Notes: generated by a model not told the origin, from the sequence alone. Numbered from the stretch's first letter, positions 8,947 to 18,272 are shown. The stretch: 46,247 bases of DNA from Planctomycetota bacterium (GCA_027623235.1 JAQBVJ010000054.1:1-46247); one strand, 5' to 3'. Made by a program: numbers and translations.

Positions 8947-9723
8947 ATGGAACTGGCAGCAGAAATTATCGACCTCCACAAGTACTACTTTCTGGGCGAC
9001 AACGTCGTAAAAGCCCTGAACGGTGTCTCGCTGGAGATTCCGAAGGGCGACTTCGTGGCCATCATGGGCTCGTCCGGCAGCGGGAAAAGTACCCTGCTGA
9101 ACCTGCTGGGAGCGCTCGACCGCCCGACAAGCGGGAAGTACATCCTGGGCGGCCACGACGTGTCGCAGCTCGACGATGACGAGCTCAGCGCGATTCGGAA
9201 TCAGATGATCGGGTTCATTTTTCAGTCGTACAACCTGATTGCCCAGTACACCGTGCTGGAGAATATCGAAGTACCGCTCTATTACGGTGTCAGACCGATG
9301 AACGCGGCCGACCGGATGAAGTGCCGTGACCTGGCCAACGAAGTTGGACTCGGCGACCGACTTGATCATCGTCCCTTTCAGCTGTCAGGCGGACAGCAGC
9401 AGCGAGTCGCCATCGCGCGGGCTCTGGCAAACGATCCGGAGATTATCCTCGCCGACGAGCCGACCGGTAACCTGGACTCGACGACCGAAGCGGAAATCAT
9501 GGACACGCTGCGAAAGCTGAATGAGGAAGGCCGGACGATCATCATGGTGACTCACGAAAATGAAATCGCGCGACAGGCGAAGCGACAGATCTTCATGAAA
9601 GACGGAGTCATCGCCGGCACGGGAATCTTTCCGGGGCCCTCGGCCGTCGCGCCGGTCGGTGGTGGCGTGTCCAACGACGATAGTGAGTCCGACGAAGCCG
9701 ATGAGTGGGTTGACCTCAGCTGA
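8947..9723 (+). CDS. ABC transporter ATP-binding protein, MacB/LolD type
   Basis: A 258-residue ATPase of the MacB/LolD/FtsE subfamily. Walker A is GSSGSGKST, the Q-loop region is [20 protein letters not shown], the signature is [15 protein letters not shown], Walker B is [13 protein letters not shown] and the switch His is in MVTHENEIA. Such ATPases drive FtsX-like permeases in lipoprotein export, efflux or envelope remodelling. No permease gene is adjacent; the neighbours are an EEP hydrolase and a C45 acyltransferase-like protein. I chose the ATG at 8947 because the conserved domain starts there; an upstream GTG at 8893 would add 18 unconserved residues. A D/E/S-rich tail of about 35 residues follows the domain. 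Confidence 0.93.
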   Translation: MELAAEIIDLHKYYFLGDNVVKALNGVSLEIPKGDFVAIMGSSGSGKSTLLNLLGALDRPTSGKYILGGHDVSQLDDDELSAIRNQMIGFIFQSYNLIAQYTVLENIEVPLYYGVRPMNAADRMKCRDLANEVGLGDRLDHRPFQLSGGQQQRVAIARALANDPEIILADEPTGNLDSTTEAEIMDTLRKLNEEGRTIIMVTHENEIARQAKRQIFMKDGVIAGTGIFPGPSAVAPVGGGVSNDDSESDEADEWVDLS

Positions 9724-9795
9724 GGCCATCGTCCGCGTCCGACAGAGTTCTTCGAGAACGGGAGCTCAAACGAAAACCAGCTCAGCGAGAACCGC

Positions 9796-10878
9796 ATGCC
9801 CACCTCGAATGACAGTGCCGGAATTCGATTTCCGCTCTATCAGGTTTCCGGTTCACCGCGGGAAATGGGGCGACAGCACGGCGAACAAGCTCGCCTGAAA
9901 ATCATGGGCTACCTCGGCTACCTCTGCGAGACGCTTCGGATGGACGAGCGAAAGCTGGCACAACGAGCGGCGAGGTTTCGCGTTGAGTTCACACAGCACT
10001 GTCCTCAGCTTCTTGAGGAAGTCGACGGACTGGCCCAGGGAGCCGGCATCAGCAAAGACCTGGCACTGGCAAGTCAGTTGCGGGGCGAGCTGGGCGGCCT
10101 GGCCGACGGCGGATGCACCACCTTCGCGATCGGACCGCGCGGCACGGCCAACGGTGAGGTGCTGATTGGCCAGACAAGCGACATGCCCGCAGAAATCCGC
10201 AGCTTCGCATACGTTCTGCAGGTCCGTCCGGACGACCGGCCGCAAGCGATCATGTGGAGCTTCGGCGGGATGATCGGCTACCACGGCGTCAACGAGCACG
10301 GCGTCGCTCACTTTGCCAACGCGTTGGGCGGCGGCCCCGCCTGGAAATTCGCGCTGTCGCACTACCCGCTGAAACGTCTGATACTTGAGCAGTCCTCGCT
10401 GGACGAAGTCCTCGCGAAAATGCGTGCGTTTCCCGTCTGCTCGAACGGCAATTACATGCTGTGCGACGGAGAAAAAAACATCCTCGATGTCGAACTGACT
10501 TCAGACGGCCCGTTTCTGATCGAGGATTCCGACGAAGGATTCCTCGTTCACACAAATCACTATCTCTGCGCGGAGCACAGTTGCCAGGCGAACTTCGATC
10601 AGAGTCTGCCAGACTCGTTTCCCAGGCTCGAACGGATGCGAACTATGATCCGCGAAAAGTTCGGCACGATCACCGTCGAGGACGTAAAGCGGTTTCTGGC
10701 TGACCACGATGGATTGCCGGTCGGCATCTGCCGGCATCCGCACGACGGATACGGAGATGCGATCCTGCCCGCCTCTGGCCTCACGGCCGCCGCGATGATC
10801 GCCGAACCCGCCAGCGGAAAGTTCCACGTGGCCTGCGGAAACCCCTGCGAAAACCCGTTCCTGCCGTTCGAGCTGTGA
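9796..10878 (+). CDS. C45 (acyl-CoA:6-aminopenicillanate acyltransferase-like) Ntn hydrolase
   Basis: A 360-residue protein of the family that includes the fungal penicillin acyltransferase and bacterial C45 peptidases. These Ntn hydrolases activate themselves by cutting before a nucleophilic Cys. The predicted cleavage is Gly106-Cys107 in LADGGCTTFAI. Other family features are YQVSGSPREMGRQHGEQAR at the N-terminus, LIGQTSDMP after the nucleophile, and GMIGYHGVNEHGVAHFANAL. With no signal peptide it is probably cytoplasmic. The natural substrate is unknown; amide hydrolysis or acyl transfer on small molecules is the family's chemistry. The ATG at 9796 is 72 bases after the ABC ATPase gene, so the two may be cotranscribed. 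Confidence 0.88.
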   Translation: MPTSNDSAGIRFPLYQVSGSPREMGRQHGEQARLKIMGYLGYLCETLRMDERKLAQRAARFRVEFTQHCPQLLEEVDGLAQGAGISKDLALASQLRGELGGLADGGCTTFAIGPRGTANGEVLIGQTSDMPAEIRSFAYVLQVRPDDRPQAIMWSFGGMIGYHGVNEHGVAHFANALGGGPAWKFALSHYPLKRLILEQSSLDEVLAKMRAFPVCSNGNYMLCDGEKNILDVELTSDGPFLIEDSDEGFLVHTNHYLCAEHSCQANFDQSLPDSFPRLERMRTMIREKFGTITVEDVKRFLADHDGLPVGICRHPHDGYGDAILPASGLTAAAMIAEPASGKFHVACGNPCENPFLPFEL

Positions 10879-10903
10879 CGATCACTGCGCGGCAGCGCCG
10901 TCG

Positions 10904-12304
10904 TTATTCAGTGACCGCAAAGAATGTGTAGTACGGCGAGCCGTCAGACGCGGCCCGCTGCAGGTACAGTCCCAGTTCCAGCAGGTGGTAGTCGCCCCAC
11001 AGACAGGACTCACCGTGTGGAATCTTCGACCCGGCCGGCACGTGGTCCCAGCCGCGCGGGCGATGATAAATCGTGTGCAGCAGCAGTCCCTGGTGATTCG
11101 GATCCGTGCTGAGGTACGGTTCGCCGAGCAGCGTCTTCGCCGTGGTGAGCCCGGCCTGCCAGTAGCGTGAGGCCGCTGCCTCGTCTTTGCCTCGCAGGTA
11201 CCGACCGAGCCGCAGCAGCCCCTGGGCAGAGATCGCGGCCGCCGAACTGTCGACCGGTTCGTAATCGTTGATCGGCTCGGAAGGCCGGTCGAGGTAGTCG
11301 CCCATCGCGGCCAGACCGGGAGCTCCAGTGTCCCAGTACGGCACGCCGTCTGTCGGCGTGTTCTCAATGAAAAAGTCGCACGAGGCCCGCGCAGCTTTCA
11401 ACATGAACGATTCGATTTCTTCCCGGCCCCGGTCATCCAGGCCGAGCGGTTTGAGTTCTGCATCGGAAACCGTGTCGAGAAATTCCAACTGCTCCGGGAA
11501 GCCGGAGACGACCCAGGACAGGCCGCGCGTCCAGGTCGAAAACGGCGAGTAGCCCTGCTGCGTGTTCGGGCAGCGGTATCGACCGTCGTTCTGGTTGAAC
11601 ATGCTTTCGTGGGCAACCCGGCCTCGCACGTCGTAAGTGTCGCGGCCCTCACCGTAGTAAACGCTGTACTTCGCCGTCGAGCGGGCATGCTGGATCATCC
11701 GGTCGAGCAGACAGATCGCGTCATCGTTCTCACCCATGAGCCGATGCCCGAGCCGATGAGCAAGCGACAATGACCGCAGCGACCGCAGCGTGTCGCAGAA
11801 CATCGAGTGCGGCCCGTTGAACGAGTAAATGTAGCCGTGCCCGTCGTGCGTGGTGGACCACCGCGAGGCTTGAACCGCGCCGGACGTTTTGAGGGCGAGC
11901 TCGTAAAAATCCAGCTCGCTCTTGTTGAATGGGATCCGGCCTTCGAGCATCAAACGGCGGAGGTTGCCGTACGTGCTGACATTGTTGAAGCCGTGATCGT
12001 GGACTCCGACGTGCGAAACGTGAGGAGCCATCCGCTCGACCGTGTTGCGGCGGCCGAGTTCCAGAAACTGCTCGTCCCCCGTCGCATCGAATTGCAGAAT
12101 CGCCGCACCGAATTGAAAACCCTGAGTCCACTCGGTCCAGCCCTGGGGCTGGTATTTTCCTTCGACGGTAAAGACCGGAGTCTGTCCGGACTGAGTGCAG
12201 GACTCTTCGATCGACAGGATCTTCTGGCCTGCCGCCTGCCACATTCGGTCGATTGCCGGAAGCAGATCGGCCGCGGAGAGTGAGCTGTCGATGCAGATTG
12301 CCAT
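10904..12304 (-). CDS. Glycoside hydrolase family 88-like unsaturated glucuronyl hydrolase
   Basis: A 466-residue (alpha/alpha)6-barrel enzyme. Features matching GH88 are WTQGFQFGAAI, GVHDHGFNNVSTYGN (Asp in HD), YSPFSTWTRGLSWVVSGF, GVPYWDTGAPG, DSSAAAISAQGLLRLG, GLLLHTIYHRPRGWD and CLWGDYHLLELGLYL. GH88 enzymes remove the 4,5-unsaturated uronic acid left on oligosaccharides by polysaccharide lyases acting on glycosaminoglycans, ulvan or similar polymers, using hydration of the double bond. No signal peptide is visible, which suggests cytoplasmic action on imported oligosaccharides. No lyase gene is present in the window. It is transcribed away from the C45 gene and is separated from the CocE-type gene by a dispersed repeat. 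Confidence 0.85.
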   Translation of the reverse strand: MAICIDSSLSAADLLPAIDRMWQAAGQKILSIEESCTQSGQTPVFTVEGKYQPQGWTEWTQGFQFGAAILQFDATGDEQFLELGRRNTVERMAPHVSHVGVHDHGFNNVSTYGNLRRLMLEGRIPFNKSELDFYELALKTSGAVQASRWSTTHDGHGYIYSFNGPHSMFCDTLRSLRSLSLAHRLGHRLMGENDDAICLLDRMIQHARSTAKYSVYYGEGRDTYDVRGRVAHESMFNQNDGRYRCPNTQQGYSPFSTWTRGLSWVVSGFPEQLEFLDTVSDAELKPLGLDDRGREEIESFMLKAARASCDFFIENTPTDGVPYWDTGAPGLAAMGDYLDRPSEPINDYEPVDSSAAAISAQGLLRLGRYLRGKDEAAASRYWQAGLTTAKTLLGEPYLSTDPNHQGLLLHTIYHRPRGWDHVPAGSKIPHGESCLWGDYHLLELGLYLQRAASDGSPYYTFFAVTE

Positions 12305-12331
12305 TTAAATTGTGTCTCGCAAGCAGTGTGA

Positions 12332-12420
12332 GAGGGCAAGGCTTCTGCCGAGCCGCAATCGCAATGATAGCTGCTCGGTTTCCTGGTGCGCGTGCGGCTC
12401 GGCGGGAGCCTCGCCCTCCC
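12332..12420. repeat. Dispersed inverted repeat, family R1, copy 1
   Basis: An imperfect palindrome: the left arm carries AAGGCTTCTGCCGAGCCGCA and the right arm TGCGGCTCGGCGGGAGCC followed by TCGCCCTCCC. The arms are about 26 bases long with two mismatches around a 36-base centre. The same arms recur at 19667-19745 and 26090-26153. It fills the gap between the start of the GH88 gene and the stop of the CocE-type gene. Confidence 0.85.
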
Positions 12421-12429
12421 TACGACGTG

Positions 12430-14085
12430 TCACTTTGCGACCGGCACGATGATCCGCGAGGCGTGCACTTTGCTGTGGTGAATCGTGTTCGTCGCCGATT
12501 GCGCATCTTTGGGGAACTCGATCGTTGACGGTTTTCCGTTCTGCGGGTTCGGTTCGTAAAGCGGCGAGCCGGTGCTGGCGACGGTGACCCGGACACGATG
12601 GCCCTTGTTGAACACCTGGCTCAGCCAGCCGATGTCCCACTTCATCGTGTAGACCTCGCCCGGCTTCATGAAGACTTCCTTTTCAAAGCCGTCGCGGTAA
12701 CGAGCTCGCAGCGGGTAGTCGACGATCAGAATCGATCGGCCGTCCGGGTAGACATCGCTGATTCGAACCAGCAGGTCGGTGTCCGGTGCGGTCGAGGAGA
12801 TCTTGAGTTCGACCTTCGCCCGCCCGGTCCACTCGACGGGCGATTCAAGTGGCTGGGTCGTAAACGTGCGGACTTCGGCCTGCTCTTCAAACGGGCGAGC
12901 GTCCTGGGCTCCCGGAAATCCGCGGCCGGGGATCAACATCGGGTTGAGCGGATCGCTGAGGTAGCTCGTAGAGCTTTTCTCTGCGGTTGGCTTCTTCCCC
13001 GAAAGCCCGCCGCCTTCGTGCAGGAAGAACGACGTTTCTTTTGCGGCGGGAGGAAAATCGTCAGCCTCGCGCCAGACGTTGCCGGGAGCGCCGTCCTCGC
13101 CGACCGCTCCCATGACGTAGTAGCGGACGGTTGGCTCGTTGGTGACTCCGTTGTTTTTGCCTTTGAGGTAGTGATCAAACCACTTGACCATGTGGACGTG
13201 GACATCCCAGGTCGCGTTCTCCGGATAAACCAGCTCGCCGACTTTGTTGCCCTTGTTCGTGCGACCGTGCAGCCACGGTCCGATGGCGAGCTTCTGAACT
13301 CCGCGCGAATTCTTTCCGCCTTTGTGCTGTCGCCCGACGTAGCTGGCGATCGACCCCTGATTCATGAAGTCGTACCAGCTTCCGATCGTGAAACACGGCA
13401 CGTTCATCTTGTCGAAGTGGAGCGTGCAGTCTTCGTCGCGCCAGTAGTCGTCGTAAGTCGGATGACGGAACCATTCGGCCAGGAGAGCCGCGTTGTCTTT
13501 CGGGTCGCGACAGATCGCGTCCATCCCTTTAAACCGCTCGGGTCGAGTCGTGCCCCCAATGCGGTATCCCTCCTGAAAGAGGCTCAGTCCCGTGTCGACC
13601 ATGTACTGAGCCGTCAGGTGCGGCGGCTGAGTCACCGCGAGATAATTCTGAGCGTATCCGCCCTGAGAACTTCCGAACGTGCCGACCTTGCGAGTACACC
13701 AGTCCCGCGTCGCCAGCCACTCGCAGGTGTCGTAGCCGTCGGACAGTTCGCCCCACTGCAGAGCTCGATAGCCGACCCACTTGCCTTCCGACTTGTGAGT
13801 GCCTCGATAATTGACGAGGGCCACGACGTAGCCAGCTCGCGCGACTTCCGCGGCCGCAAGCCGTGTCGAGTTCGCTCGCAGGCTGGCATAACGCTGCTCA
13901 AAGATGACCGGCCAGGGCCCTTTGCCTGACGGATAGTAAAGGTACGACGAAAGGTGCTTTCCGTCCCGCATCGGGATCATCGTGTGTTTCTCTGTGACGT
14001 CGCCAAAGTCGATGTCGTCCTGAGAGAAGGCCGGCGAGCCGAGAAGACACGTTGCGAAAAGCAGAGCGAGCGTGCGGTTCAGCAT
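12430..14085 (-). CDS. Secreted CocE/NonD-type alpha/beta hydrolase (S15-like)
   Basis: A 551-residue protein with a signal peptide (MLNRTLALLFATCLLGSPAF). The hydrolase domain has the nucleophile elbow GSSQGG with catalytic Ser140, preceded by VALVNYRGTHKSEG and WGELSDGYDTCEWLA. A cap and SWYDFMNQG segment follow, then IGPWLHG, which probably supplies the His. The C-terminal third (from about GRAKVELKISSTAPDTDLLV) is the jelly-roll domain of X-Pro dipeptidyl-peptidase and CocE enzymes. Family members hydrolyse esters or N-terminal dipeptides; the substrate is not predictable. I chose the ATG at 14085 because it starts the signal peptide; the frame stays open upstream without conserved sequence. 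The sugar isomerase gene lies 56 bases upstream on the same strand. Confidence 0.9.
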   Translation of the reverse strand: MLNRTLALLFATCLLGSPAFSQDDIDFGDVTEKHTMIPMRDGKHLSSYLYYPSGKGPWPVIFEQRYASLRANSTRLAAAEVARAGYVVALVNYRGTHKSEGKWVGYRALQWGELSDGYDTCEWLATRDWCTRKVGTFGSSQGGYAQNYLAVTQPPHLTAQYMVDTGLSLFQEGYRIGGTTRPERFKGMDAICRDPKDNAALLAEWFRHPTYDDYWRDEDCTLHFDKMNVPCFTIGSWYDFMNQGSIASYVGRQHKGGKNSRGVQKLAIGPWLHGRTNKGNKVGELVYPENATWDVHVHMVKWFDHYLKGKNNGVTNEPTVRYYVMGAVGEDGAPGNVWREADDFPPAAKETSFFLHEGGGLSGKKPTAEKSSTSYLSDPLNPMLIPGRGFPGAQDARPFEEQAEVRTFTTQPLESPVEWTGRAKVELKISSTAPDTDLLVRISDVYPDGRSILIVDYPLRARYRDGFEKEVFMKPGEVYTMKWDIGWLSQVFNKGHRVRVTVASTGSPLYEPNPQNGKPSTIEFPKDAQSATNTIHHSKVHASRIIVPVAK

Positions 14086-14141
14086 GGGTGAGTCTCGTGA
14101 GGTCAAACTGGCTGGGACAGCAACGCGGGAAGAATAATCAA

Positions 14142-15032
14142 TCACACGAATCCGTGCCCGCTCATCCAGTCGAGATACGCGCGGGCGTAGCGGTCGAGGT
14201 TCTCCATCGAGCCGCCGCCGCGGACGGGTGAGCACATTTCGTAAGTGGCGAGCCCGTCGAAGCCGCCTTCTTTCAGACCGGAGAAAAACGCTTCGTAATC
14301 GATGAAGCCCTCGCCGAACGGGACAGCGCGAACGAGGTCGGGTCCGGCGGACTCGTACGAGATCAGCTCCGGCCGGTAGCGGAATCTCGGCAGCCGCAGG
14401 TAGTCGGCGTTCGTCGTGATGACCGAGTAAGGTGCCATCGTCCGCGCCGCTTCGTGAAGTTCTTCGCCCCTCAGTGCGAGCGACCACGCGTCAAATCCGA
14501 GGCCGCAGTTTTTTCGGTCGACGTCGAACAGCAGTTCCACGAGAGCTTCCGACTGGACCGCGATATCGTGGTGATTCTGCACGGCGATCGTGATGCCGAA
14601 GTCGGCCGCCCGATCGCAGATTTCCCGGAGGCAGGTCACTGTCTGTTTCCACGTGGCGTGCGGGCTGACGCCGTTGACTTCGTAAGACGTGAAGACTCGA
14701 CAGACTCTCGCCCCCAACTGCCGGCCGATCCGGCACAGCGACTCGATGTACGAAATCTGCATTTCCAGATACGGCACCTCGGCCGCGACCGTCCCGCCGA
14801 AATCCGTGTAGGCCGCCAGGATGCTGCACTCAACTCCGGTTCGATCGAGCGTCGCGCGCAGCACGGCAACCGCTTCCTCGTTCATGTCGAGCGGCGAGGC
14901 GTGCGGCCTCTTTCCCGCAATCATGACGGAGCCGTAACCCAGCTCGGCGGCGTGCTCGACGAAGCCGTTTGTGTCGAGCGACTCCTGTCCCCAGAAGCCG
15001 GCATAGCTGACCGAAAACAGACACGGCTTCAT
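14142..15032 (-). CDS. Sugar phosphate isomerase/epimerase-like TIM barrel protein
   Basis: A 296-residue protein of the AP endonuclease 2-like TIM-barrel family (xylose isomerase-like). It starts MKPCLFSVSYAGFWGQ and has the expected strand-end metal sites, including the Glu in SYEVNGV, NHHDIAVQ, GFDAWSLALRGEE and the C-terminal Glu of ATYEMCSPVRGGGS. Family members interconvert or epimerise keto sugars or inosose-type polyols. The ATG at 15032 has a strong GGAGGTG 5 nt upstream, which decides this start over one 31 codons earlier. No export signal is present. It probably forms an operon with the CocE-type hydrolase downstream. The exact substrate is not readable. Confidence 0.88.
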   Translation of the reverse strand: MKPCLFSVSYAGFWGQESLDTNGFVEHAAELGYGSVMIAGKRPHASPLDMNEEAVAVLRATLDRTGVECSILAAYTDFGGTVAAEVPYLEMQISYIESLCRIGRQLGARVCRVFTSYEVNGVSPHATWKQTVTCLREICDRAADFGITIAVQNHHDIAVQSEALVELLFDVDRKNCGLGFDAWSLALRGEELHEAARTMAPYSVITTNADYLRLPRFRYRPELISYESAGPDLVRAVPFGEGFIDYEAFFSGLKEGGFDGLATYEMCSPVRGGGSMENLDRYARAYLDWMSGHGFV

Positions 15033-15160
15033 AAGCACCTCCGTAGGTTGGCCTTCAGGCCGTCCCTCGCGCATCCAACGGCGCTGGAAAGGCCATCTTA
15101 CAGACTGCGAGATCCAGTCAGGCATTTTGAACAGAAGGAACGACCGCGCACCGTTCGTTC

Positions 15161-16513
15161 TCAGCCGACGAGTTCTCGAATCGGCTCACCTGTCGTCAGG
15201 ATCGGGATCGGACGGTTCTGACGGTCCGGCACGGTCAGCTGATGGTCGATGCCGAGCGTGTGGTAAATCGTCGCGAGCAGGTCTTCCGGCTTGAGCGGCC
15301 GGTCGAGTGGTTCTCCCCCATCCGACGTTGTCGAGCCAACGATCTGGCCCGAGCGAAGGCCGCCTCCACTGAGGACCGCGTGCATCGCCTTCGGCCAGTG
15401 ACCTCGCCCGGCGTTCGCGTCGATCCGCGGGCCGCGGCCGAATTCTCCGAAGGCCGCCACAAGAACGTTGTCGGTCTGACCGCGATCGGCCAGATCCTCA
15501 ATCAGCGCGGCGAGTGCCTGATCGTAGACCGGCAGCCGCTTCCGCAGGTTCTTCTCGATGGAGTAATGGTCGTCCCACCAGTCGACGTCTTTCTCATAAA
15601 GATTGATCGTGACGAATGAGACACCGGCCTCAACCAGCCGCCGCGCGAGCAGGGCCGACTGCCCGTACGCATGCCGGCCGTAGCGGTCACGCAGCGAGTC
15701 GGATTCCTGTGAGAGGTCGAACGCCTGGCGGGCCTGCGTTCCACAAACCAGTTCGAAGGCCTGTTGCTGGACATCGTCGAGGTCCACGAACTGCCTCTCT
15801 GAGGTCACTTTCCGGTGAAGCTGGTCGAGGCCCGCGAAGAGGTCTCGCCGACTGTCCATTCGAGACACGCCCACGTCCTTCGGCAGCGAAAAATCCGGAG
15901 CTCGATAATTGCCGACGCTGGGATCGCCTCCCGAGTTGAGCGCGTTGTGCCGGGAGCTCAGAAACGCCGCGGACTCATAAAAACCCATGTGCCGCCGGTA
16001 ATCCTCAGGAATGCAGACATACGGCGGAATCTGCTGTCGACCGTCGTCGCGGCAGAACGACACCACGGAACCCTGGCTGGGATTCTGCTGCCCCTGCTGC
16101 CTCGCGTTCAGCAGCGGGTAGCCCGTCTGCAGCCAGTGCGTCGCGTCGTCGTGAACTCCAAGGTTGTGCGTGATCGACCTCACAACAGACAGCTTGTCCG
16201 CGATGCCCGCGTGACGCGGCATCAAGTCACACACCTCAAGACCAGACAGATTCGTCGAGATGCCGCCGAACGGACCTCGCACTTCTGCGACCTGATCCGG
16301 TTTTCGATCGTACATATCGATGTGCGATGGTCCGCCAGCCATAAAAAAGAGAATGGCCGAGGTCTGCTGCTTCGAGGGCTCGGCCTTCGCCTGCCGAGTG
16401 GCCATCACCTGCGCGAGGCTCACTCCCAGCGGCGCGAGACCGCCGACGGTGAGAAATCCTCGCCGGCTGATCGGTGTCGAGCCGCCAAAGATGTTGCCTT
16501 TGAGTTGAAGCAT
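15161..16513 (-). CDS. DUF1501 family protein, Tat-exported (second of a tandem pair)
   Basis: A 450-residue member of the planctomycete-rich DUF1501 family, which is distantly related to alkaline phosphatase/sulfatase folds; its function is undetermined. A twin-arginine signal (ISRRGFLTVGGLAPLGVSLA) directs export. Typical blocks are SAILFFMAGGPSHIDMYDRK, LEVCDLMPRHAGIADKLSVV, RYGRHAYGQSALLARRLVEA and NVLVAAFGEFGRGPRIDANA, then GRGHWP. The ATG at 16513 has AGAGG upstream and starts the Tat signal. It follows the first DUF1501 gene by 34 bases, so they are probably one transcript. Unlike most DUF1501 genes it has no DUF1549/DUF1553 cytochrome partner here. Confidence 0.92.
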   Translation of the reverse strand: MLQLKGNIFGGSTPISRRGFLTVGGLAPLGVSLAQVMATRQAKAEPSKQQTSAILFFMAGGPSHIDMYDRKPDQVAEVRGPFGGISTNLSGLEVCDLMPRHAGIADKLSVVRSITHNLGVHDDATHWLQTGYPLLNARQQGQQNPSQGSVVSFCRDDGRQQIPPYVCIPEDYRRHMGFYESAAFLSSRHNALNSGGDPSVGNYRAPDFSLPKDVGVSRMDSRRDLFAGLDQLHRKVTSERQFVDLDDVQQQAFELVCGTQARQAFDLSQESDSLRDRYGRHAYGQSALLARRLVEAGVSFVTINLYEKDVDWWDDHYSIEKNLRKRLPVYDQALAALIEDLADRGQTDNVLVAAFGEFGRGPRIDANAGRGHWPKAMHAVLSGGGLRSGQIVGSTTSDGGEPLDRPLKPEDLLATIYHTLGIDHQLTVPDRQNRPIPILTTGEPIRELVG

Positions 16514-16547
16514 GGACTGCCTCTGTGTCTGGATCGGACCCGGGCGA

Positions 16548-17960
16548 CTACAGGATCGCGTCGATGACGTGGCCGCGGCTGATCGGCAATGGCTGGCCGG
16601 ACTGGTTGTACATTGGCGTTTCCGGTGAGTAGCCCAGCGAGTGAAAAATCGTCGCGGCGATGTCGCGCGGGGCGACTCGTCCAGAGATCGGGTACGCCGC
16701 GTGTTTGTCGGACTCGCCGTGAACGACACCGCCTTTGATCCCTGCTCCGGCGAGAGCGCACGAGAAGACGCTGCCCCAGTGATCCCGGCCGCCGTTGCCG
16801 TTGATTTTCGGAGTGTGCCCGAACTCGCCAATCCAGGCGACGAGTGTGTCTTCGAGCAGACCTCGATCTTCCAGGTCCTCGATCAGAGCCGAATAGGCCT
16901 GGTCCATCATCGGCATCAGAAAGTCGCGGCAGCACGGCGCGTACGATTTGTGGATGTCCCACGAGCCGTTGTTTTCTTTGTCCTTGATCTGCTGCCAGTT
17001 GACCTGGACGAGCGACACGCCGGCCTCCACCAACCGTCGCGACAGCAGCACCGACTGCCCGAACTTCGTACGGCCGTAGCGGTCGCGCGTCGCGTCCGAT
17101 TCTTCGTCGAGCTTGAAGGCCTTTCGGGCCTGGCTTCCTGACAGAAGGTCGAGTGCCTGCGTGCTGTGCTGGTCAAACTGCTGAACCCGCCGTGCCGCCT
17201 GCAGATGTTGAGCGGACTCGGCAAGCTCCCTCAGGAGGCCTCGTCGAGCATCGAAGCGACCCTGCGACGTGTCTGTTGGCAGAGCGAGATCCGGGATCTC
17301 AAACTTCGGGTCGTTCGGATCGCAGATCAGCAGCCACGGGTCGAACTGTCGCCCGAGGATGCCGCCGTCCTGACCGGGCCAGTGAATCTCGCCGACGTTT
17401 GCGATGTACTTTGGCAGAGTGATCGCCGACGGCAGGCCGCCGCGGTCTTCACGCAGCGTTCGCAGGATCGCCCCGAGAGACGGCCACAGATTCGGCGCTT
17501 TCGAGATCGCGTTTTCCTGGCTGAGCGGAACGTGCGGCACGCCGGTCAGCATCTGATAGCCGCTCGACGAATGCGAATTGTCGCCGGACACGACGGCTCG
17601 CAGAACCGCGATCTTATCCGTCAGCTGAGCCGCCTTCGGCATCAGCTCGCCAATGTGAAGCCCCGGAGTCTTCGTCGAAATTGCACCGAACTCACCACGA
17701 ATCTCCGCGGGAGCTTTGGGTTTTGGATCCCACGTCTCATGCTGAGGTGGCCCGCCACTCAACCAGAACAGGATTACCGACTTCGCTTTTCCAAAGGCGA
17801 GACCCGCTCCGCCCGCTTGACTCGTTTCCGCGGCGCCTGCCGATCGCGACGCCAGCAGTTGAGGCAGCGTCAATCCAAGAGCACCCAGGCCGCCCGCATG
17901 GATGGCGTCCCGGCGGGAAACGCCCGACGACTGAGAACTGGATGGTGAATTCTTCTTCAT
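16548..17960 (-). CDS. DUF1501 family protein, Tat-exported (first of a tandem pair)
   Basis: A 470-residue DUF1501 protein. The Tat motif is SRRDAIHAGGLGALGLTLPQ after a Ser-rich start. Family blocks include SVILFWLSGGPPQHETWDPK, LHIGELMPKAAQLTDKIAVL, RYGRTKFGQSVLLSRRLVEA and LVAWIGEFGHTPKINGNGGR followed by DHWG. It is a clear paralogue of the next gene, with the same length and block order. The ATG at 17960 was chosen because it opens a normal Tat signal; an in-frame ATG 15 codons upstream is possible. Function is unknown for the family; export and a phosphatase-like fold are the only safe statements. Confidence 0.92.
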   Translation of the reverse strand: MKKNSPSSSQSSGVSRRDAIHAGGLGALGLTLPQLLASRSAGAAETSQAGGAGLAFGKAKSVILFWLSGGPPQHETWDPKPKAPAEIRGEFGAISTKTPGLHIGELMPKAAQLTDKIAVLRAVVSGDNSHSSSGYQMLTGVPHVPLSQENAISKAPNLWPSLGAILRTLREDRGGLPSAITLPKYIANVGEIHWPGQDGGILGRQFDPWLLICDPNDPKFEIPDLALPTDTSQGRFDARRGLLRELAESAQHLQAARRVQQFDQHSTQALDLLSGSQARKAFKLDEESDATRDRYGRTKFGQSVLLSRRLVEAGVSLVQVNWQQIKDKENNGSWDIHKSYAPCCRDFLMPMMDQAYSALIEDLEDRGLLEDTLVAWIGEFGHTPKINGNGGRDHWGSVFSCALAGAGIKGGVVHGESDKHAAYPISGRVAPRDIAATIFHSLGYSPETPMYNQSGQPLPISRGHVIDAIL

Positions 17961-18053
17961 GGGTAAGCCGTCGACTTTTTCGGACGGGTGACTGGAGCCC
18001 AGCATCGTATTCAGAAGTCGCCTCAGATCGAAGTGTTTTGAGTCTCAGTCTGC

Positions 18054-18154
18054 AGCGCAAAGACGCAAAGGCGCAGAGAATTCGCAAAGGAAATTCCAGT
18101 TCAGTTTTTCCAAGGGGCTCTTTGCGATCCTTTGCCACTTTGCGTCTCTGCGCT
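18054..18154. repeat. Imperfect inverted repeat of the GCGCAAAGACGCAAAG type (R5)
   Basis: AGCGCAAAGACGCAAAG (18054-18070) pairs with CTTTGCGTCTCTGCGCT (18138-18154), 16 of 17 positions. A second inner pair is GCAAAGGA (18084-18091) with TCCTTTGC (18128-18135). It sits in the 312-base divergent gap between the DUF1501 pair and the hemoglobin gene; nothing else is recognisable in that gap. Confidence 0.75.
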
Positions 18155-18272
18155 GAGTGTCTCCCTGTCAGACAGGCATTGCCGGAAGTTGCCTCGTCGG
18201 TTGAGCCGCAGCCCGCCCGGCTGGATACTCCCCTTCCGAAGCAACTCGAAAAACCCTCAGGGAGAACGCGGC

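Noticed and set aside
12598..13929. 443-residue open frame on the plus strand
   Set aside because: Antisense shadow of the CocE-type hydrolase gene, with no recognisable motifs.
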